A DNA stretch of 45,101 bases from Treponemataceae bacterium (GTDB lineage Bacteria; Spirochaetota; Spirochaetia; Treponematales; Treponemataceae), in assembly GCA_024402495.1 (NCBI GenBank), contig JAKSTR010000014.1, positions 1 through 45,101 of the forward strand, in the 5' to 3' direction. This document shows, one piece after another, positions 1 through 9,033 of the stretch. Below the pieces are notes generated by a model. That model ran no database searches and had not been told where the DNA came from. It saw only the letters and a list, made by a program, of their open reading frames with translations. Each line of letters begins with the position of its first letter. The first letter of the stretch is position 1. A program made the position numbers and the translations under genes.

Positions 1-2334
1 TTAATATTCCGGTATTTTAAAAATTGAACCGCGGATGCGCTTTACAAGATTTGCCTTGCTGACCGAATATGTTTTTTCTTCGTTGGTGGGGGCAATGCGC
101 AGATGAATTATTGCATCTCCGTTTGCTTTTTCAATATTCAGCGGCTCGCCCACGATAGGCTGAACCATGCCGTCGTACAAAAGTTCAATCAGGCTTCCGC
201 TGCTTATTGCGTGTTCAATCACGTGTACCTTGCCCGAATAATCCATTCCGCTGGCTTCAACCCGTTCAAACCGCACCGATTCGGCGCGCAGCTGGCTTGG
301 GTTTACCACGATTTTGCGTTTTACGCGCAGGGCAAGCCCGTCTTTTTGTTCTGCGGAAAAATCTGAATTTTCAATTGCTTCTAAAAAACCCTGCAAAACT
401 TCGTCGCGTTCTTCTTTTGTGCAAACAGCCTGAACTTGATTCGTGCCGCTGCCGCCGGGTTCTGCCTTTTTTTCAATTGGGCTTGGCGCATAAGGCGCAT
501 AAATTGAATTAGCCTCGTGCGCCCGATTTGAAGAAAGCGAATTCCGCATCGGTCTTGCACTTTCTGCCGGCTGGTTTTGGGCTTTTGGCGAAAGCCTTGC
601 AAAACTTTTGCCCGGCGTATCGCTGTTAACGGTTTTAATCGCTCCAACAAAATCCAGACCGCTTTCGCCGATAATTTTTTTCGCTTCTTCGTCGTCAAAA
701 AAATCCAGCAGATAAATGCCGTCGCCCAAAACCGCGTTAATATACGGCTTAAGTTTTTCGTTGTTTTCAATGAAAACTTTTTTTTCGCTTGCTGCTTTTA
801 AAACGTAGCCGCGGTACAAAAAGGCGCTGCTGTAATTTTCAAACCACTGGTTCAGGCTAAAATCAAGGCTCTGGCTTATTTTGTGGCTGGCGCAGTCTTC
901 AATTTGGGTTTTTATGGTTGCGGCGTTAAAACCGCTGTCAAAGGCGCGGCTGCAACTTTTTTTGCTGATTTCAAAATGCGGAACGGCGTCGTAATTTTCA
1001 ATTTTCAAAAAGCGCATTAAAGGTAAAAGCTGCGCCAGGCTCGGCGTATTCAAAATGCACGCCGAAAAATCTGCGTCAATTGTTAAAGCCGGTTTTGCGC
1101 TTTGCAGGCTTGCGCCTTGTACAAAATTGCCCGCACCTCCAAAACCGGCAGCGCCGGAATTGCAGAACGATTTTTTGTAATTTTCTGCCAGCGGCGAACA
1201 GACCCACGCGCCGTTTTCTTCTATTAAAAGACCGCTTTTTGTAAGCTGTTCTACAATTCTGGCTGCGCTAATTTCACTTTCAGTTGAAGAAGTGATGCCG
1301 CTCGTATTTTTAGCCGGTTCCTGCAAAAGTTCTGCAAGGCGGCTTTTTTTAAGGACTACATCGCCGTCTTCCTGTGCGTTTTCGCGGTTTAAAACCACGC
1401 TGCGGTTCAGTACGCGTCTGGAAAAACCTTCGTCCGGGATTTGCATCAGAATTGTCATTATAAGCTGGGCATTGCGCTGCAAAACCGCCGGACTGCACGC
1501 GCCGCAGCTTGCTGCAACCACGTAGCAAATCTGGCTGAAGTCGTCCAGCCGGCAGAAATTTTCCCAGCGCAAAAGCCTGCACGAAATTTCCGTCAAATTC
1601 TGCCTTATAAGCTGCAAATTTTTTAAGCCTTCAAATAAAAGCATGAAAAACGCAAAGCCTTCTTTTGTGGCGGTAAAACTGAAAGTGCTGTTCAAAAGGG
1701 TGGTGCAGCGTTTTTTAAAAGTACCGTCTGCCTTGCAAAGGTCGTCTTCGTGGAAAAAAAACGAAAAAATTGATGCCAGAAGCATTGACGTGGGCTGGGG
1801 CAGAATATTTTGAGCCTGCCGGAATGGTTCAGGGCTGTTGGGGCTGGTGTTTTCGCTGGCGGCGGATTTTTTGGCATTTTCTTCTGCAAAATTTGGCAAA
1901 AGGGCTGAAAAACTTAAAAAAGGCTCTAAATGGGCTTTCAGCTGGGGCGTAATTGCAAAAAAACTTTTGCGGTTTTCAATTTTTCTGTAAATCAAAAGCC
2001 GTTCTTCAAGGTTCAAAAGCCGCTCGTAAAGGTCTGCAAACGTAAAATCTGCCATAAAAAAATGCGAAAGTTTTTCCTGCGTTGGCTTTGCCAGATATTT
2101 TACCGCGCTTAAAATCAGAATGTCGTTTGGCGAAAGCAGTTTTAAAATATTCTGCACGTTTTCGCCCTTGCGCAAAAAGGCGCTTAATTCTTCCAGAAGT
2201 TTCTGCTTGTTGTATGGCGTTTTTATTTCGCCCAGATACATTCGTATAAGCTCAAAAAAATGGTTGTCGTTCATCAGCGTAAGCGATTCGCGCCAGGCTA
2301 TAATTTCTTGAACTTGCTGGTTGTTTCTTTCCAT
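1..2334 (-). CDS. Helicase-associated protein, XPB partner (PF13625-like)
   Basis: A 777-residue protein whose stop codon is the first three bases of the window, so it is complete. The ATG is preceded by AAGGA, and the gene starts 15 bp after the XPB helicase stop, so the two are an operon. The N-terminal ~130 residues are helical and leucine-rich. The middle contains low-complexity Ser/Ala/Pro linkers. The last ~110 residues (ending in a segment reading LLYDGMVQPIVGEPL and a basic KANLVKRIRGS stretch) resemble the C-terminal part of the 'helicase C-terminal / XPB-Ssl2 N-terminal' family that accompanies bacterial XPB. I see no Walker motifs or catalytic residues. By analogy with archaeal XPB-Bax1 it may assist the helicase in DNA repair, which is inference. 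The family assignment comes from general resemblance and context. Confidence 0.6.
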   Translation of the reverse strand: MERNNQQVQEIIAWRESLTLMNDNHFFELIRMYLGEIKTPYNKQKLLEELSAFLRKGENVQNILKLLSPNDILILSAVKYLAKPTQEKLSHFFMADFTFADLYERLLNLEERLLIYRKIENRKSFFAITPQLKAHLEPFLSFSALLPNFAEENAKKSAASENTSPNSPEPFRQAQNILPQPTSMLLASIFSFFFHEDDLCKADGTFKKRCTTLLNSTFSFTATKEGFAFFMLLFEGLKNLQLIRQNLTEISCRLLRWENFCRLDDFSQICYVVAASCGACSPAVLQRNAQLIMTILMQIPDEGFSRRVLNRSVVLNRENAQEDGDVVLKKSRLAELLQEPAKNTSGITSSTESEISAARIVEQLTKSGLLIEENGAWVCSPLAENYKKSFCNSGAAGFGGAGNFVQGASLQSAKPALTIDADFSACILNTPSLAQLLPLMRFLKIENYDAVPHFEISKKSCSRAFDSGFNAATIKTQIEDCASHKISQSLDFSLNQWFENYSSAFLYRGYVLKAASEKKVFIENNEKLKPYINAVLGDGIYLLDFFDDEEAKKIIGESGLDFVGAIKTVNSDTPGKSFARLSPKAQNQPAESARPMRNSLSSNRAHEANSIYAPYAPSPIEKKAEPGGSGTNQVQAVCTKEERDEVLQGFLEAIENSDFSAEQKDGLALRVKRKIVVNPSQLRAESVRFERVEASGMDYSGKVHVIEHAISSGSLIELLYDGMVQPIVGEPLNIEKANGDAIIHLRIAPTNEEKTYSVSKANLVKRIRGSIFKIPEY

Positions 2335-2349
2335 GTTTTCCTTTTAAGC

Positions 2350-4149
2350 TTAGTTTTCTTCCAGAATATCCGTTTTTAGCTGTTCGTCGTCGGTATATTT
2401 TAAAATGCGGTAGTCGTAGCCTTGTTCTGCAAGAAATTTCTGGCGGTGGCTTCCAAATTCTTCTTCAACGGTGTTTGCCGTAATCAGGGTAAAAAAGCGT
2501 GCCTTGCGCTGTTTGGGGCGTAAAATGCGTCCCAGCCGCTGGGCTTCTTCCTGTCGGCTGCCGAAAGTACCGGAAATTTGTATGGCAATCGAAGCATCCG
2601 GCAAGTCGATGGCGAAGTTTGCAACTTTGCTTACAACGATTACGCGGTTTTCGCCGCTTTTAAAGGCTGCGTAAATGCGGTCGCGTTCGGCGTTGGGTGT
2701 TTTGCCGGTAATGAGTGGCACGTTAAGGTCTTTTGCAATTTTTTCCAGCTGCTCAATGTACTGCCCGATTATTAAAATTTTGTCTTCCGGGAATATCGAA
2801 CAGATTGTTTTTGCAATCGGCAGTTTGTCGGCGTTGTCGCTGGCTATTTTGTGTTTTTGCCGCTGGTTTGCAACGGCGTATTCTATTTCCTTGTTTTCCG
2901 GCAAATTTATGCGAAGCTCCACGCATTCCGCTTCTGCAATCCAGCCGGAACATTCCAGTTCTTTCCATGGTACATCGAAGCGTTTTGGCCCTACCAGGCT
3001 GAAAACGTGACCTTCGCAGCCGTCTTCGCGTACCAGGGTTGCGGTTAAGCCAACCCGGCGGACGGTTTGCAGTTCGGCGGTAATTCTAAAAACCGGCGCC
3101 GGCAAAAGGTGAACTTCGTCGTAAATTATCAGACCCCAGGCTCTTTCCCGGAATATTTTGAAATGCGGATAATTGTCTTCCTGTCCGGCGCGCCATGTTA
3201 AAACCTGATATGTTGCTACGGTAACAGGTTTTATAATTTTCTGTTCGCCGGTATATTCGCCAATCTGTTCCGGCAAAAGGCTGGTTTTATCCAGAAGTTC
3301 TGCAATCCACTGGTGCACCGCGGAAATATTTGTTGTAACAATCAGGGTACTGGTCTGCAAAAGGCTCATTATCTGCATTCCCACTATGGTTTTGCCTGCG
3401 CCGCAGGGCAGCACTATTGTACCGAATCCTGTACCCGGTCCTTTGTCGCCAACCAGTGCGGCGGCGGCATTTTTCTGATAATCGCGCACGGCAAATTCTT
3501 TTCCGCTCTGGCACATGGTTCGCAATTCAAATTCCAGTTTTTCGCCGTCTTTCAGCGGTACTTCGTCTTTTACAGGCCAGCCAAGCTGCAAAAGCTTCTG
3601 CTTTACAGTTCCGCGGTCAATAAGGCGAACCCAAAAAGTATTTTTAAAGGCTTTGTTTACAAAAAGCAAATCCGTAAGCTGTTTTGCGGCGGCAAGTTCC
3701 TTAAAAATTGCTTCGCTGGCGCATTCCAGACACAGATAATCTGCAAAATCGTCGTTCTGTTTATTTGATGCCGCTTCCTGAGCAGTTGCGGCGCTTTCAT
3801 TATTTTCTTCTGCCGGCAAAATCTGGTAAAGGCGCAGTTTGCCGAATTTGCCGCAGGTATCTTTAATCCAGAAACTTACGGCTTGCGGCACCGGAAATCG
3901 CGAAAAACTGTTCAGTACATTCAGCGCATCGTCGCCGGTAAAGCCAGCGCTTGCGGCGTTCCAAAGCGAAAGGGGCGTAATGCGGTAAGTGTGCAAATGT
4001 TCCGGCGAACGTTCAAGTTCCGCAAATGGAATAAGGGCGTTGCGGCAGTCTTCGGCTAAGGGCGCGTGTACGTCCAGCAAAAGGGTGCGGTCACTTTGAA
4101 CGATAAGTGGATTAAAAGGGTTTGGCTGGGCAGAAGTTTGATTTTGCAT
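2350..4149 (-). CDS. XPB/ERCC3-type DNA repair helicase
   Basis: Superfamily 2 DNA helicase of 599 residues. An N-terminal ~200-residue domain precedes the motor, as in bacterial XPB. Helicase motifs are all present: Walker A CGAGKT (about 249-254), DEVH box (344-347), TAT motif III (369-371) followed by the XPB-specific RED triplet (374-376), and motif VI QRLGRILRPK near residue 540. XPB enzymes unwind or remodel DNA during repair. The bacterial role is less defined than in eukaryotic TFIIH. First gene of a two-gene operon with the 777-residue partner. A TATAAT-like -10 lies about 20 bp upstream of the ATG (minus strand), with no convincing -35 and no strong ribosome site, so the leader may be very short. 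Length and motif order are normal for the family. Confidence 0.92.
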   Translation of the reverse strand: MQNQTSAQPNPFNPLIVQSDRTLLLDVHAPLAEDCRNALIPFAELERSPEHLHTYRITPLSLWNAASAGFTGDDALNVLNSFSRFPVPQAVSFWIKDTCGKFGKLRLYQILPAEENNESAATAQEAASNKQNDDFADYLCLECASEAIFKELAAAKQLTDLLFVNKAFKNTFWVRLIDRGTVKQKLLQLGWPVKDEVPLKDGEKLEFELRTMCQSGKEFAVRDYQKNAAAALVGDKGPGTGFGTIVLPCGAGKTIVGMQIMSLLQTSTLIVTTNISAVHQWIAELLDKTSLLPEQIGEYTGEQKIIKPVTVATYQVLTWRAGQEDNYPHFKIFRERAWGLIIYDEVHLLPAPVFRITAELQTVRRVGLTATLVREDGCEGHVFSLVGPKRFDVPWKELECSGWIAEAECVELRINLPENKEIEYAVANQRQKHKIASDNADKLPIAKTICSIFPEDKILIIGQYIEQLEKIAKDLNVPLITGKTPNAERDRIYAAFKSGENRVIVVSKVANFAIDLPDASIAIQISGTFGSRQEEAQRLGRILRPKQRKARFFTLITANTVEEEFGSHRQKFLAEQGYDYRILKYTDDEQLKTDILEEN

Positions 4150-4771
4150 AACAGATTATTTTATCGAATTATAGTTGAAATGTCATCGCAAAAATTATTG
4201 ATTACAGAAAAATTATTATGGAAGAAAATCCGGTAAATACGGTGTGGCGGTTTTAAAACAAAAAGCAGCAGTTCTGCACGCCGGTTTTTATCGCGGCAAT
4301 CTAAATGCTGCCTTTTTCTGGTAAAAATCAATTTTTATACAGCGAATTTACTAAAATATTTAATTACCGAAAATGCCGTACTTCAAATATTCGTCATTCC
4401 GAATTTATTTCGGAATCCGAAGCTTTTGCTATTTTCTTTTTCTCTAACCATTGTTTGGTATAGGCAAAAGCCCCCAGTTTTGCCGGTGGCAAAACTGCGC
4501 CTATTTTTATAAAAGCTTGAGTTTGCTTTTTTGTTAACATATCAGATGCTGAATCGAGTTCAGCATGACAAAAGCTGTGCGCAGCCGCCGCAGGCTAACG
4601 AGTTCAGCATGATTTGCTTTTGCTGTTTGCTTTGTTTCTAACTATTGCTTTGAGCAGGCAAAAGCCCACAGTTTTTGTCTGCTCAAAAAACTGGGACTAT
4701 TTTTACAGAAGTTTCATTTGATAAAAACGATTTTTATTTGTCAATTTCTAAAAACTCGGTATTCGGGCTGA
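4150..4771. repeat. Intergenic cluster of dispersed palindromic repeats
   Basis: No gene is visible here. The stretch carries modules that recur elsewhere in the window. There is an ATTCCGAA...TTCGGAAT palindrome (4396-4416) and an ATGCTGAA...TTCAGCAT palindrome (4546-4566), plus a half-site TTCAGCATGA near 4603. Two ~70-bp elements starting TTTCTAAC (about 4441-4507 and 4636-4707) each contain a hairpin built on CAGTTTT...AAAACTG. The same modules occur at 35525-35705 and partly in the 216-bp tandem repeat at 9034-9580. Confidence 0.75.
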
Positions 4772-5158
4772 TTATTCTGTCAAAGTATTTTTTACTCTTT
4801 GCGATTTTACAAAATACGTGATTATTGCAAAATCGAAAATAATCTTTAGGCAGAAAGGGAAAGGCATGTAAAAGTCGCCGCCGGCAATTTTTTGCATAAC
4901 CATAAAAGAATTTGAAAGTATTTGCAGACCAGAAAGGATTATTACCATGTTTTTGGCAATTTTCTTTTTTCTTTTGATGCAAACAGCTGCTGTAAGGCAA
5001 AAAGCGGCAAACAGACCTACAGCAATTCCTGTAGCAAGCCCATAATTATTTATTGCAACAATAACTGCCAGCAGATTAACAAAAAAATTCAATATAAGAA
5101 TTATTTCTATAAAAAGAAGAAATCCTCCGACGCCTGTTTTTATTTCGTTTTCATTCAT
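4772..5158 (-). CDS. DUF2569-like small membrane protein
   Basis: 128 residues with about four hydrophobic segments (around 11-36, 43-60, 67-90, 100-118). The N-terminal GVGGFLLF and the C-terminal YFVKSQRVKNT resemble the conserved ends of DUF2569 membrane proteins (GIGGWLLLF ... YFxxSxRVKxTF). The function of that family is unknown. The ATG has only a weak upstream G-rich sequence (GGGGCAC). It is the last gene before the repeat cluster at 4150-4771 and has no obvious functional link to the TPR protein upstream. Confidence 0.65.
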   Translation of the reverse strand: MNENEIKTGVGGFLLFIEIILILNFFVNLLAVIVAINNYGLATGIAVGLFAAFCLTAAVCIKRKKKIAKNMVIILSGLQILSNSFMVMQKIAGGDFYMPFPFCLKIIFDFAIITYFVKSQRVKNTLTE

Positions 5159-5215
5159 TTTGTGCCCCGTTTTTATAAAGCTGCGGTTCGGTGTAAGATT
5201 TCTGTGTCTTTTGTT

Positions 5216-5860
5216 TCAGCTTAAGCGGTTAAGCGCCTGCTGTGCCTCGGTATAATTGGCACGCAGCTTTATCGCAGTCTGAAAGGCTGCCTTTGCGCTT
5301 TCTTTATTGCCGGCTTTTTCCCGGGCTAAACCGCAGCGGTACCACCACAGCGCGTTGGAAGGTTCTTTTTTTACGGCGTGGGTATAGGCAATGTCTGCGT
5401 GGTGCGGCTTGCCGGTTATGCGGTAAATTTCGCCCAAAAAGAAATATGCGGTGCCTGTGCGGTCGCCGTTTGGCATTGTATCAACGTATTTTTCCAGATT
5501 GCGGATAGATTCTGAATAATTTTCAAGATAAAAATATGTTTCGCCCAGATTTTCTATAATGCGCATTTCGTTCGGGCTTATTTTTAATGCTTTCAGCGAT
5601 TCTGTAACAACGTCGTTGTATTTGCCCATGCGGTACAGTGACCAGCACATTACCACGTAAGATTCTATATTCCGCGGATTTAAGGCGAGTTCGGCGCGGC
5701 AGGTGTCTACGGCGCTGCTAAAAGCTGTGTTTGCAGATTCGGTAAGTCCTGCGTTTTCAAATGTGCGCCCGTTGCGGTACATGGAAAGGGCGTCCTGACA
5801 AAAGCCAATGCCCAGAATAGAAAGCAATGCAAGTATTACGATGATTTTTTTTGTTTTCAT
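5216..5860 (-). CDS. Exported tetratricopeptide-repeat protein
   Basis: 214 residues from the ATG at 5860. The frame stays open upstream to a TTG at 5911, but the ATG puts a signal peptide (MKTKK, then ~14 hydrophobic residues ending GIGFC) at the very N terminus, so it is preferred. The mature part is TPR units of 34 residues, recognisable from patterns such as NLGETYFYLENYSESIRNLE, AYFFLGEIYRITGKPHHADIAY and WWYRCGLAREKAGNKESAKAAF, each with the usual small residues at turn positions. TPRs mediate protein-protein contacts, and this one probably acts in the periplasm. The residue before the signal-peptide Cys is Phe, so it is not a clear lipoprotein. The specific partner is unknown. Confidence 0.8.
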   Translation of the reverse strand: MKTKKIIVILALLSILGIGFCQDALSMYRNGRTFENAGLTESANTAFSSAVDTCRAELALNPRNIESYVVMCWSLYRMGKYNDVVTESLKALKISPNEMRIIENLGETYFYLENYSESIRNLEKYVDTMPNGDRTGTAYFFLGEIYRITGKPHHADIAYTHAVKKEPSNALWWYRCGLAREKAGNKESAKAAFQTAIKLRANYTEAQQALNRLS

Positions 5861-5958
5861 GCTGTAAACAATAGCATAAAGCAGCCAAAAGCCGCAACCG
5901 CCTTTCTTCAATTGAAAGCCGAATGCAGATTTTGCCCGTTTGTTTGTGCAGCGCCCGG

Positions 5959-6363
5959 TTATTTTTCTGCAATTTTCTGCTTTAAAAGAAAAGTTATAAA
6001 ATAAAAGGCTGAAACTGTTGCGGTTGCTCCGGCGATAAAAAGCGTGTTTTTTAAGTTTCCGCCGCCAAAATAATTTACAAAGCTTGCAAGTGCGCCAGTT
6101 TCCAGAACAAGCAGCATGTAATGCGGAAAATTAATGCGTTTTCTGCCTGCAAAGGTTTTTGCATAAATTATAAAAAAAACTGCAATTTCCGCAGCGGCGG
6201 CGGCAGTTAAAAAAACTGCAAAAAATGCAGTCTGTATTTTGTTTTTGCAGTAAAACAAAAAGGCTAAAGTGCATATTGCCGCAAGGCGAAAAACTGCAAA
6301 ATACAAATGCGTTTTTGCAAGCTGAAAAACGGACGTTTTTTCCTGTTGGTTTGTATTTTTCAT
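5959..6363 (-). CDS. Small integral membrane protein, unknown
   Basis: 134 residues with four predicted membrane helices (about 18-39, 45-68, 81-98, 105-126) and short Lys-rich loops. There is no recognisable motif. The ATG lacks a strong ribosome-binding sequence. It lies downstream of the terminator that ends the NfnAB operon, so it is probably expressed on its own or with the TPR gene ~100 bp further on. The coding call rests on continuous hydrophobic-segment logic and lack of a competing frame. Confidence 0.55.
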   Translation of the reverse strand: MKNTNQQEKTSVFQLAKTHLYFAVFRLAAICTLAFLFYCKNKIQTAFFAVFLTAAAAAEIAVFFIIYAKTFAGRKRINFPHYMLLVLETGALASFVNYFGGGNLKNTLFIAGATATVSAFYFITFLLKQKIAEK

Positions 6364-6395
6364 TTTGTAAAATTAACGGCTGTAAAACCTGAAAA

Positions 6396-6430
6396 AATTA
6401 AAAAGGCTGCCTGTAAAAGACAGCCTTTAG
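6396..6430 (-). terminator. Rho-independent terminator of the NfnAB operon
   Basis: Arms AAAGGCTG (6402-6409) and CAGCCTTT (6421-6428). Read on the minus strand the stem is followed by TTTTTAATTTTTT. It lies 60 bp beyond the stop of the 6489-7979 gene. Confidence 0.85.
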
Positions 6431-6488
6431 CAAATTTAACCGGAAAAAGCTTTATAAAAAGCGGTTTTACCGGCTTATAAAAAACAAA

Positions 6489-7979
6489 TTATTTGTTTTT
6501 CAAATATTCGTTAATGCTTGCTGCTGCGGTGCGGCCTTCGCCCATAGCAAGAATAACTGTTGCAGCGCCCAGAACAATGTCACCGCCAGCCCAAACGCCT
6601 TCAATGCTTGTCTGTGCTGTTTCGTTAACTGTAATGTGGCCTTTTGCGTCTGCGTTCAAGCCCGGTGTGGTTTTTACCATAAGCGGGTTAGAACCGTTAC
6701 CCAAAGCAACAATTACTGCATCGCAGTCAATTACGTGTTCGCTGCCGGCAACTGCAACCGGGCTGCGGCGTCCAGAAGCATCAGGTTCGCCAAGTTCGTA
6801 GCTTAATACTTCTACGCCTTTTACGTGACCTGTTTCGTCGCCCAGAATTTTTACCGGGTTTTCAAGGAATCTGAAGTTTACGCCTTCTTCTTCTGCGTGT
6901 GCAATTTCTTCGCGGCGTGCAGGCATTTCGTTGCGTGTACGGCGGTAAACAACGTCAACCTGTTCTGCGCCCAAACGGTAACCCATACGTGCTGCGTCCA
7001 TGGCAACGTTTCCGCCGCCAACAACTACAACGTGTTTTGCCTTGTACAGTGGTGTGCAGGCTTTTTCGGTGTCGTAGGCTTTCATAAGGTTTGCGCGTGT
7101 CAAATATTCGTTTGCACTGAATACACCGATGAAGTTTTCCCCTTCGATGCCCATGAATTTTGGAAGACCTGCACCGGTACCGATAAAGGCGGCATCGTAG
7201 CCCTGTTCTTTCAAAAGCTGCGGCAAAGTTCCTGTGCGTCCAACCAGGAAGTTTGTTTTGAATTCAACGCCCATCTGTTTGAGCATGTCAATTTCTTTTG
7301 CAACAATGGCTTTTGGCAGACGGAATTCAGGAATACCGTAAATCATAACGCCGCCGGCTTTGTGGAATGCTTCAAAAATTGTTACTGAATGTCCGGCGCG
7401 GCGAACATCGGCAGCAACTGTTAAACCGGCAGGACCAGAACCGATGATGGCAACTTTTTTGCCTGTTTCGGCGGCTACAGCCGGTACGGTCTGAAGATTA
7501 TTTTCGCGTTCATAGTCTGCAACAAAGCGTTCCAGGCGACCGATTGAAACGGCTTTTTCTGCATCTTTGTAAGTTTTTCCTACTGTACAAAGACCCTGGC
7601 ACTGTTTTTCCTGCGGACAAACACGACCGCAGATTGCAGGCAGAAGGTTTGTTGTCTTGATGATGTCAACGGCTTTTTTGAATTCGCCTTTGGCAACTTC
7701 GGCAATGAACTGCGGAATCGGAACGTTTACAGGACAGCCGTTAACACACGGCTGGTTCTTGCACTGCAAACAGCGGTTTGCTTCTACAATTGCCTGTTCT
7801 TTTGTATAGCCCAAAGCAACTTCGCTCATCTGGCGTGCGCGTGCCTTTGGTTCGCCGGTAGGCATAATCTGCTGAGGAATTGCCATGCGGTCTTTTGGGC
7901 TTAAAGTTTTTCCATTGATTTTGGCAAATTCTTCATTTGCACTTTTTGCAAGTTGTTCAAAAGAAATATATTCAGACAT
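6489..7979 (-). CDS. gltA: GltA-type glutamate synthase small subunit / NfnB-SudA flavoprotein
   Basis: 496 residues of the homotetrameric NADPH-dependent glutamate-synthase-small-subunit family, which includes NfnB of NADH-dependent ferredoxin:NADP oxidoreductase. Eight N-terminal cysteines bind two [4Fe-4S] clusters: C70, C73, C78, C82 and C117, C121, C127, C131. An FAD site GSGPAG follows at 180-185, then a second dinucleotide motif VVGGGNVAMDAAR for NADPH. A C-terminal GGDIVLGAATVILAMGEG closes the FAD fold. The start ATG overlaps the stop of the upstream subunit by one base (TAATG), so the two are translationally coupled. The pair likely moves electrons between NADH, ferredoxin and NADP. 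Genes of this family are often annotated as glutamate synthase, but no large glutamate synthase subunit is present here, so the Nfn role is better supported. Confidence 0.9.
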   Translation of the reverse strand: MSEYISFEQLAKSANEEFAKINGKTLSPKDRMAIPQQIMPTGEPKARARQMSEVALGYTKEQAIVEANRCLQCKNQPCVNGCPVNVPIPQFIAEVAKGEFKKAVDIIKTTNLLPAICGRVCPQEKQCQGLCTVGKTYKDAEKAVSIGRLERFVADYERENNLQTVPAVAAETGKKVAIIGSGPAGLTVAADVRRAGHSVTIFEAFHKAGGVMIYGIPEFRLPKAIVAKEIDMLKQMGVEFKTNFLVGRTGTLPQLLKEQGYDAAFIGTGAGLPKFMGIEGENFIGVFSANEYLTRANLMKAYDTEKACTPLYKAKHVVVVGGGNVAMDAARMGYRLGAEQVDVVYRRTRNEMPARREEIAHAEEEGVNFRFLENPVKILGDETGHVKGVEVLSYELGEPDASGRRSPVAVAGSEHVIDCDAVIVALGNGSNPLMVKTTPGLNADAKGHITVNETAQTSIEGVWAGGDIVLGAATVILAMGEGRTAAASINEYLKNK

Positions 7980-8842
7980 TATTTTGCTCCTGTTGCAAGG
8001 GCATCAGCTTGTGCCTGCATTTTGCATTTATGGAAATCTTCTGTTTCGCGTTCTTTGAAAGATTTCATGCGCATCATCATGTTGTCCCAGTCTACTGCGT
8101 GACCGTCAAATTCAGGACCGTCTACGCATACAAACTTGGTCTGTCCGCCAACTGAAACACGGCATCCGCCGCACATTCCTGTTCCGTCAATCATGATGGT
8201 GTTGAGCGAAACTGTGGTTGGAACTTTGTATTCTTTTGTTGTCAGTGCGCAGAATTTCATCATGATTGGCGGGCCGATTGCTACAACTTCTGCAGGCGGG
8301 CACTGTGATTCGCAGGCTTCTTTTAACGGAACGGTAGAAACGCCCTGACGGCCTGCTGAACCGTCGTCTGTCATGATGATAACTTCGTCGGCAACAGCTT
8401 TCATTTCGTCAACGAAGATTAAAAGATCTTTTGTGCGGGCAGCAATAATCATGATGACTTTGTTGCCTAATTCTTTGTGTGCTTTTACGATAGGATAACA
8501 AGGTGCTACACCAATACCACCGCCAACAACTACAACCGGGCCGTCTTTCTTTTCAATGTGGGTCGGGTTACCCAGCGGTCCAAGAATTGCTGCGATAGAA
8601 TCGCCTTTGTTTTTCTGTGAAAGTTTGAATGTTGTGGCGCCAACTGCCTGAAAAACCAGGGCAATCCAGCCTTCCTGTGCGTTTGCGTCAGCAATTGTTA
8701 AAGGAACGCGTTCGCCATATTCGATATCAAGCTGCACCAGTACGAACTGACCTGCTTTGCGGTTGCGGGCGATGTCCGGTGCATTTACCTTGAAATAATA
8801 AACGTCGGCAGAAAGTTGCCGTTTTTCAAGAATGGTATACAT
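7979..8842 (-). CDS. NfnA-like FAD/NAD-binding, [2Fe-2S] oxidoreductase subunit
   Basis: 287 residues of the dihydroorotate-dehydrogenase electron-transfer / sulfide dehydrogenase beta / NfnA family. An N-terminal FAD-binding barrel has RVPLTIAD (45-52). The NAD-binding half begins with GGGIGVAP (107-114). The C-terminal cluster site has D219, C224, C227 and C239, matching the unusual one-Asp three-Cys [2Fe-2S] site known in NfnA. The ATG follows a GGAG ribosome site. It is the first gene of the operon and is coupled to the 496-residue subunit. Known complexes of this type bifurcate electrons between ferredoxin and NADPH/NADH in the cytoplasm. Assigning Nfn rather than sulfide dehydrogenase activity is inference. 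Confidence 0.88.
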   Translation of the reverse strand: MYTILEKRQLSADVYYFKVNAPDIARNRKAGQFVLVQLDIEYGERVPLTIADANAQEGWIALVFQAVGATTFKLSQKNKGDSIAAILGPLGNPTHIEKKDGPVVVVGGGIGVAPCYPIVKAHKELGNKVIMIIAARTKDLLIFVDEMKAVADEVIIMTDDGSAGRQGVSTVPLKEACESQCPPAEVVAIGPPIMMKFCALTTKEYKVPTTVSLNTIMIDGTGMCGGCRVSVGGQTKFVCVDGPEFDGHAVDWDNMMMRMKSFKERETEDFHKCKMQAQADALATGAK

Positions 8843-8866
8843 GCTATTTCTCCATGTGAAATATGG

Positions 8867-8921
8867 GCTGAGTTCTCAGCGGGGATTATTTTAGTATAGC
8901 AATTTATTAGCCTAAAAACAA
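8867..8921 (-). promoter_or_regulatory. nfnA promoter with inverted repeat in the 5' leader
   Basis: On the minus strand TTGTTT (8916-8921), a 17-bp spacer and TATACT (8893-8898) make a sigma70-like promoter. Just downstream of the predicted start is the inverted repeat GCTGAG-TT-CTCAGC (8867-8880), a possible operator or small RNA hairpin. Confidence 0.6.
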
Positions 8922-9033
8922 CAATTTGTAAGCCGCCGCCGCTTATTTTGGTACAAAATTAACAGAAAAATATTAGCGCCCTTTGTTCCAAACAAAAACG
9001 CCGAACGCCCGAATATCAGATTGCTAAATTCAA

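Noticed and set aside
4150-4771. Insertion sequence remnant
   Set aside because: There is no transposase fragment and no terminal inverted repeats of IS type. The palindromes are short and recur as separate modules.
6825-7388. 187-residue plus-strand open frame inside gltA
   Set aside because: It is antisense to a gene with complete Fe-S, FAD and NADPH motifs, and its Cys/Phe-rich composition is that of a shadow frame.
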